From the NCBI RefSeq assembly GCF_020080835.1, contig NC_058160.1, forward strand, positions 13,579,506-13,643,505: a DNA stretch of 64,000 nucleotides, written 5' to 3'. Under the pieces are notes generated by a model. That model did not search any database. It saw only the letters and a program-made list of their open reading frames with translations, and was not told the DNA's origin. A program made the translations under genes and the position numbers. Shown here in pieces: positions 59,219 through 64,000 of the stretch; the first letter of the stretch is position 1, and every line of letters starts with the position of its first letter. Origin of the DNA: Cotesia glomerata (lineage: Eukaryota; Arthropoda; Insecta; Hymenoptera; Braconidae).

Positions 59219-60892
59219 ATGTCTGATGAAGAAAAATCGAAATCTTATTCACTGAGGAAAGACGGATACGTGCCGTTTCCAGAAGGTTTACCTCTAGTCA
59301 CCCGGAAACGTAACGAAACAAAAAAATTTGAATTCCGAGACACGTTTGACGGTGAAAAAACTGTAGATTCGGGACTAGGAAAATCTCAAATCAATCCAGA
59401 AATCACTTCAGACGAGGATTCAGAAGACGAACCCCGTAAGGAAATACCTAGGGCAGATAAATCGGACACTGCAAGTACCAGTAACAATAACATTGATTTA
59501 ACCATTAATAACGACGACACCCTTACAGAAAAAACGGTTAGCGTCCCAGTAGATAAAAAAACGGTTAACACCCCGGTTAATCAAGAAAAAGTTAACGACC
59601 CGATTGACCCAGGAAATAATAATAATAATAACCCCGAAGATCCAAACAACATCGACGAAATGGTTTTAACCGCGAATCAAAGTATCTCGTTAAGCGACGC
59701 TTTGGCGTTTGTACCCCGATTCGATGGAGTCCCGGAAGAACTCATCGATTTTTCAAAATGTTGTAAGGAAGCAAAAGACGTGTTACCCGCCGAAGCAGAA
59801 GCAAATTTATGCAAATTGATCTACGGAGTGAAACTAGGCGATAAAGTAAAGGCATCATTAAGCCACACCATCCCAGCAACAATTTTAGATTTGACGAAGA
59901 ACTTAAAAAAGATTTATGTAGCCTCAAAGACGGTTTTCCAACTACAAGGCGAATTAGGACAATTGTATCAAGGAAAGGGTGAATCAGTAGTGGATTACGC
60001 GAATAGATTAAGGAAAAAGGTAGATGAAATCATTGAATGTAATGCGTCGGACAATCCTAATATGACCGAAGAAGAAAATCGAGCGTTCAAAGAAAAGATC
60101 AATTCTTCACTCGCGGCTATATTCACACAAAATTTAGACCAGGAAATCGACCAGCGAATGCCCATTTGCGCTAACGTAGATGAGGCCCTAGCAGCTGCCA
60201 TAACAATTGAAAGAAAAATGAAAGCGCGGAACGAGTTGATGTCTAAACCCAAGGAAAAGACTGCAGAAGAGAAGAAGAAGAAGAACCTAGTAACCTTCAC
60301 TACTACCACTGATTCCCGAAACCCAAAGAACAAAACATCAAACTCGGGCAATAATAATCCTAATAAAAATACCAATAATGGGAACGGAAATTCAAACCAA
60401 TTCGACCTCTCAAAAACTAATTGTCGTCGTTGTAGGAAACAAGGGCATTTCGCAAAAGACTGCCCCGAACGTCAATGTCAAATCTGCTACGAGAAAGGAC
60501 ACGGAGCCAAAACATGCCCTCAATTAGCAAAAACAGGCCAAAATCAATATGCCAATTTAAGATGCCAATTGTGTGGTCAAAGAGGCCATTCCGCTAGATA
60601 TTGCAAATTAAATCCAAATCAAGTCAACCCCGCTTCGAATCCCGGGCCGAGTCAAGAAAATTACCGACATCCTCCAAACACGGGAAACAATAATTACGCG
60701 CAAAATGCAGGGATGCATTGTGACGTTTGCGGACTTGATAATCACACCCAGGAAAATTGTAGGTGGTTAAAAACGATAAATTTTATCCAAGCAAACGCGA
60801 GACAATCTTCTTCGGGCGCGAGAGAAGATCATCGAAATACCCGTCCTGTACACGCGATACAGAACGTGAGGATAGACGAAGACTCAGAATAA
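59219..60892 (+). CDS. gag: Gypsy Gag polyprotein, 557 aa
   Basis: Gag forms the retroelement particle and packages the RNA. The start ATG (ATTAAATGTCTGATGAAG) gives an N-terminal charged, Asn/Asp-rich region (1-145). A capsid-type helical region follows (about 155-345, with DALAFVPRFDGVPEELIDFS and QLYQGKGESVVDYANRLRKK), then a Lys-rich and Asn-rich linker. The nucleocapsid has four CCHC knuckles of the form CX2CX4HX4C (402-514): CRRCRKQGHFAKDC, CQICYEKGHGAKTC, CQLCGQRGHSARYC and CDVCGLDNHTQENC. Four knuckles are more than the usual one or two. The frame is intact to TAA at 60890 and overlaps the pol frame by 130 bases. Confidence 0.93.
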   Translation: MSDEEKSKSYSLRKDGYVPFPEGLPLVTRKRNETKKFEFRDTFDGEKTVDSGLGKSQINPEITSDEDSEDEPRKEIPRADKSDTASTSNNNIDLTINNDDTLTEKTVSVPVDKKTVNTPVNQEKVNDPIDPGNNNNNNPEDPNNIDEMVLTANQSISLSDALAFVPRFDGVPEELIDFSKCCKEAKDVLPAEAEANLCKLIYGVKLGDKVKASLSHTIPATILDLTKNLKKIYVASKTVFQLQGELGQLYQGKGESVVDYANRLRKKVDEIIECNASDNPNMTEEENRAFKEKINSSLAAIFTQNLDQEIDQRMPICANVDEALAAAITIERKMKARNELMSKPKEKTAEEKKKKNLVTFTTTTDSRNPKNKTSNSGNNNPNKNTNNGNGNSNQFDLSKTNCRRCRKQGHFAKDCPERQCQICYEKGHGAKTCPQLAKTGQNQYANLRCQLCGQRGHSARYCKLNPNQVNPASNPGPSQENYRHPPNTGNNNYAQNAGMHCDVCGLDNHTQENCRWLKTINFIQANARQSSSGAREDHRNTRPVHAIQNVRIDEDSE

Positions 60893-63800
60893 ATAAAATC
60901 GAAGTAAAGTCTGATTTAGATAATTTACCCTTCGCTGTTGTCGGTAAATCATCTAAACAAGAGGATATTATCATGATGTTGGACTCCGGAGCGGCTCCAA
61001 ATCTGATTAAAATAAAATACTTAAAGGATACAACTAAAATAAACAAAAACAACATCATTGAACTTCACGGTATTTCGAACACTCCTATATCAACATTGGG
61101 GAGTGTGAATCTAAAACTGTTTGGCAGACGCACCGAATGTCATGTCGTACCAAATAGTTTAGCCATCCCGCACGCAGGATTAGTGGGATCGCAGTTTTTC
61201 TCTGAATTTGGAGCCAAAATTGATTATAAAAATAAAATCTTAGAAATGGGGACCGAAAAATATCCATTCAAAAAACTTAACAGGGTTGAAAATGGGATTA
61301 TGTACGTACCGCGACGCAGCGAATCGACCTTTTATATAAACGTCAAGAACCCCGAAGTATCACAAGGATACATTCCTCGGTTGAAAATTGGAAAAGGTAT
61401 TTTTGCAGGGAGTTGCTTAGTCAAGGTAAAAAATGGACGAGCTTACCTTCAAATTTACAACTCGACCAACAATGAAGTAGGAATCAAAATCCCTACACTA
61501 AACGTACAAGAAGTGGAAAAATCATATACACCCTCCCTTATAGACCAAGATAAATCAAATCAAGATATTTATCACTGTTTAGGAATAACAAAAAGGATTT
61601 TCACCGTACTAAAGGACACCTCAACAGCAGAAAGATTTGAACAAATAAAACCCCTGTTGCGGTTAGATTATTTAGATAAAGTAGAACAGATTCACGTCGA
61701 ACAATTAGTTAGGAAACATGCGGACCGATTTCACATTCCCGGAGAACCTTTGAGTTCCAGCGTTTTGTACAAGCACCGAATCCCGACTAATTCAGACTTC
61801 CCAATCTCCACGAAACAATATAGACTTCCACATAACCTGAAACCGGAAGTGGAAAAACATGTAAAAGAGGGACTTGAGATGGGAGTATTAAAACCGTCAG
61901 AGTCACCGTATAATAGCCCTATTTGGATTGTTCCCAAGAAAGCCGACGCAAAAGGAAACAAACGATGGCGTGTTGTCATTGACTTTCGTTTATTAAACGA
62001 AAGAACAATCACTGATGCCTACCCCTTTCCCACCATTATTGAAATTCTGGACCAATTGGGGGTTCCAAATACTTTTTCTGTCTTCGATTTGGCGTCAGGA
62101 TACTACCAAATCGAAATGGACCCATCTGATAGCCATAAAACCGCTTTTTCTACTCCTCAAGGTCATTGGGAGTATACTCGTATGCCCTTTGGTTTAAAAA
62201 ATGCACCGGCTACGTTTCAGAGACTAATGGATAGCGCTTTAACTGGACTCCAGGGAATCTCAATGTTCGTGTACCTTGATGATATCATCGTCTTTGCCAG
62301 GAACCTTGCTGAACACGAGCAAAGAATAGATGACCTTATGGATAGGTTACGGAAAGCGAATCTACAACTTCAGCCCGAAAAATGCGAATTTTTACGTCCG
62401 GAGGTAAATTACTTAGGACATGTTATCAGCCGAGAGGGATTAAAACCCAATCCTGAAAAACTGGAAGCTGTGGAAAAGTTTCCAGTCCCGAAGAACCCCC
62501 GTAATATTAGGGAATTTCTAGGGCTAACTGGCTATTATCGCCGTTTTATTAAAAACTTTTCAAAAATTGCGAAACCTCTGACGAGATTGCTGGAGAAGGA
62601 CCGAGAATTTGTATGGACTGAGGACGCTCAGGCAGCTTTCGAGGAACTAAAAACAGCTTTATGTACTGCACCAATCCTACAATACCCTGATTTTTCGAAG
62701 CCGTTCATCATAACCACGGATGCTTCGGGAGTGGCAATAGGAGCAGTACTGTCACAGGGAGAAATAGGTAAAGATAAACCTATCGCATACTACTCTCGAG
62801 TGTTAAGGGACGCGGAAACACGCTACGACACGTACGAGAAGGAAGCATTTGCTATGCTTCAAGCAGTCAAAAACTTTCGACCCTATGTGTACGGTCGAAG
62901 GTTCGACCTAATAACAGACCATAAACCGTTGGTCTGGTTCAAGACTTCAAAAGAAGGAAATGCCCGGATATTAAAGTGGCGGTTAAAACTCGCTGAGTAT
63001 GATTATGACGTAACATACAAGCCAGGAAAAATAAATTTAAACGCGGATGCGTTATCTCGTAACCCTGTTGAACCGGTCAATGTGACGACACGCGCGCAAA
63101 GTCGACATATACCGGGGGTTATTGAGGAAATTGGAAGTTCGGAGGCAAATAAAAGAAAACCCCCAGGAAAACATGAGGGTCTGCCGAAGAGGGGACGAGG
63201 GAGGCCGCGAAAGACGGTAGAACTCCTGGATCCGTCCAACCTGAACCCGGAAATCTCCCAACCAGCGGAGCAGGACAGGTCTTCCAGGAAAACAAGGAGA
63301 GCTCGGAAAATCGATTCCCGTGTAGCAGACAGGGCGTCTGTCAGCGGATCGGACAGTCCGGTGGTAAAAACGGACATTAAAAAAATAAATAACAAAATAG
63401 AAAATAAAAATGATTCATCTCAGAATAGACCATATGAATCGGAATCCTCAGGAAGTGACTCTGACGCAGGAAGCGAAACGTCTACCAGTGAGTCGTCTAA
63501 GCCTCAAGATGAACCAGATAACAAGGAAGGAAGAAATGATATCATTATCGTCAAAGATTTGTTTCAGTATAGGAAGGATAACTTAGTCTACTTCCTGGAC
63601 GAAAATGGACAACCCTGTGATGTAGGCTCCAAATTATTAAAAGAACTAGGTAAACTCCCAAAAATTGGATTTATGGATACTGGCCAGGTCTATTGGTCCA
63701 AAAAGGGGGAAAGAAACTACTTCGGTTTAGTAATTCGGGGAACAGAAGGGGAATCGTCGTTAAAAATTAGATTACATATAGCAAAAACGCTAGTTAAGCT

Positions 63801-64000
63801 CAAGGGAATATTACGGGATAAAAATATTTCGTCCTTCTCGATCGCGTATTCTGATTTTATAGAAAATATTCCATGGGCAGAGATACTCTCTCTGATCTGT
63901 GAAATATATGGAACAGATGAAATTAAACCCATTATTTGCTTAGGTACAGTTAAATATGTCTCTCAGGAGGACCGTGATAGGATATTCTATGAAGCCCATA
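60763..64000 (+). CDS. pol: Gypsy Pol polyprotein, partial (protease, RT, RNase H, start of integrase)
   Basis: The frame is open from 60763 (after TAG at 60760-60762) to the window end, -1 relative to gag. In residues counted from 60763, the protease has MLDSGAAPNLI (D at 74), RT spans about 390-570 with RWRVVIDFRLLN, FDLASGYYQIEMD and VYLDDIIVF (Y at 504), and RNase H has TTDASGVAIGAVLSQ (about 651). The RNase H end is KINLNADALSRNP. Before the integrase lies an unusual linker of roughly 300 residues with an AT-hook-like RGRGRPRK (810) and a Ser/Glu-rich stretch. It ends in a compact region (about 927-1075, YFGLVIRG, ISSFSIAYSDF and PWAEILSLICEIYG). The last residues, DRIFYEAH, look like the start of the integrase zinc-binding domain. 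No stop is seen. Confidence 0.93.
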   Translation, partial: MVKNDKFYPSKRETIFFGRERRSSKYPSCTRDTEREDRRRLRINKIEVKSDLDNLPFAVVGKSSKQEDIIMMLDSGAAPNLIKIKYLKDTTKINKNNIIELHGISNTPISTLGSVNLKLFGRRTECHVVPNSLAIPHAGLVGSQFFSEFGAKIDYKNKILEMGTEKYPFKKLNRVENGIMYVPRRSESTFYINVKNPEVSQGYIPRLKIGKGIFAGSCLVKVKNGRAYLQIYNSTNNEVGIKIPTLNVQEVEKSYTPSLIDQDKSNQDIYHCLGITKRIFTVLKDTSTAERFEQIKPLLRLDYLDKVEQIHVEQLVRKHADRFHIPGEPLSSSVLYKHRIPTNSDFPISTKQYRLPHNLKPEVEKHVKEGLEMGVLKPSESPYNSPIWIVPKKADAKGNKRWRVVIDFRLLNERTITDAYPFPTIIEILDQLGVPNTFSVFDLASGYYQIEMDPSDSHKTAFSTPQGHWEYTRMPFGLKNAPATFQRLMDSALTGLQGISMFVYLDDIIVFARNLAEHEQRIDDLMDRLRKANLQLQPEKCEFLRPEVNYLGHVISREGLKPNPEKLEAVEKFPVPKNPRNIREFLGLTGYYRRFIKNFSKIAKPLTRLLEKDREFVWTEDAQAAFEELKTALCTAPILQYPDFSKPFIITTDASGVAIGAVLSQGEIGKDKPIAYYSRVLRDAETRYDTYEKEAFAMLQAVKNFRPYVYGRRFDLITDHKPLVWFKTSKEGNARILKWRLKLAEYDYDVTYKPGKINLNADALSRNPVEPVNVTTRAQSRHIPGVIEEIGSSEANKRKPPGKHEGLPKRGRGRPRKTVELLDPSNLNPEISQPAEQDRSSRKTRRARKIDSRVADRASVSGSDSPVVKTDIKKINNKIENKNDSSQNRPYESESSGSDSDAGSETSTSESSKPQDEPDNKEGRNDIIIVKDLFQYRKDNLVYFLDENGQPCDVGSKLLKELGKLPKIGFMDTGQVYWSKKGERNYFGLVIRGTEGESSLKIRLHIAKTLVKLKGILRDKNISSFSIAYSDFIENIPWAEILSLICEIYGTDEIKPIICLGTVKYVSQEDRDRIFYEAH

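Larger units (their letters stand above)
56563..64000 (+). mobile_element. Ty3/Gypsy LTR retrotransposon, 5' part, runs off the window
   Basis: 5' LTR, primer-binding region, long leader, gag and pol in the order expected of Gypsy elements (protease, RT, RNase H, then the start of the integrase). All reading frames seen are open, so it is probably young. The 3' LTR and target duplication lie outside. Confidence 0.92.

Noticed and set aside
56563..64000. Endogenous retrovirus with an envelope gene
   Set aside because: No envelope region is within the window and the pol type is that of a Ty3/Gypsy retrotransposon; an env downstream cannot be judged.

Overview
The window is a 64 kb piece of an AT-rich eukaryotic genome, almost certainly an insect. 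It is built nearly entirely of transposable elements and repeats. I see no convincing single-copy host gene. The element mix (R1-clade LINEs, a DIRS-like element, Helitrons, a Mutator-like transposase, a Ty3/Gypsy element and many MITEs) and abundant (AC)n tracts fit an arthropod. A hymenopteran such as a parasitoid wasp is my best guess, but it is an inference from memory of similar proteins. A 100-base N gap at 32747-32846 shows this is a draft assembly.

Layout, left to right. 1-1930: broken copy of a multi-copy insect protein family with a MITE inside. 2740-4345: Helitron helicase relic (minus). 4605-4968: tRNA-like sequence between direct repeats. 5549-14519: one copy of a complex repeat family (here called R) split by two head-to-tail LINEs (A, B) in its GT tract and by an 806-bp insert with an 8-bp target duplication. 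14525-15846: more R copies and a palindromic MITE in an AC tract. 15847-22010: LINE G, interrupted by two LTR insertions whose target duplications can be read directly. 22042-27462: second tRNA-like sequence, Mutator-like transposase pseudogene, second Helitron fragment, a TIR element and a degenerate family fragment. 28862-32746: LINEs C and D around an inverted pair of R copies, then the start of a family-2 LINE (H) cut by the gap. 32847-36073: DIRS-like element. 36125-37222: foldback element with 264-bp arms. 37223-40101: AT-rich DNA, a CCAC minisatellite and a hairpin. 40310-42746: R copies back to back. 42747-47889: LINE E, the best LINE copy (ORF2 of 992 codons open). 47890-53745: R fragment, LINE F, R fragment. 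53771-54850: TIR element. 56563-64000: 5' LTR, leader, gag and most of pol of a Ty3/Gypsy element running off the window.

How the parts relate. All eight LINE copies abut a (GT)n/(AC)n tract at their 5' side, and four of them also do at the 3' side, so simple repeats, mostly those carried inside R copies, act as the landing sites. R is the most unusual object: a 13-bp inverted motif AACTTCCCGCTAA near its ends, an internal (GT)n, several degenerate 155-174 bp subrepeats and a row of three GAGCTC hairpins. LINE E (ORF2 open but with two suspicious substitutions) and the Gypsy element (gag and pol open as far as visible) look youngest. The rest are relics.
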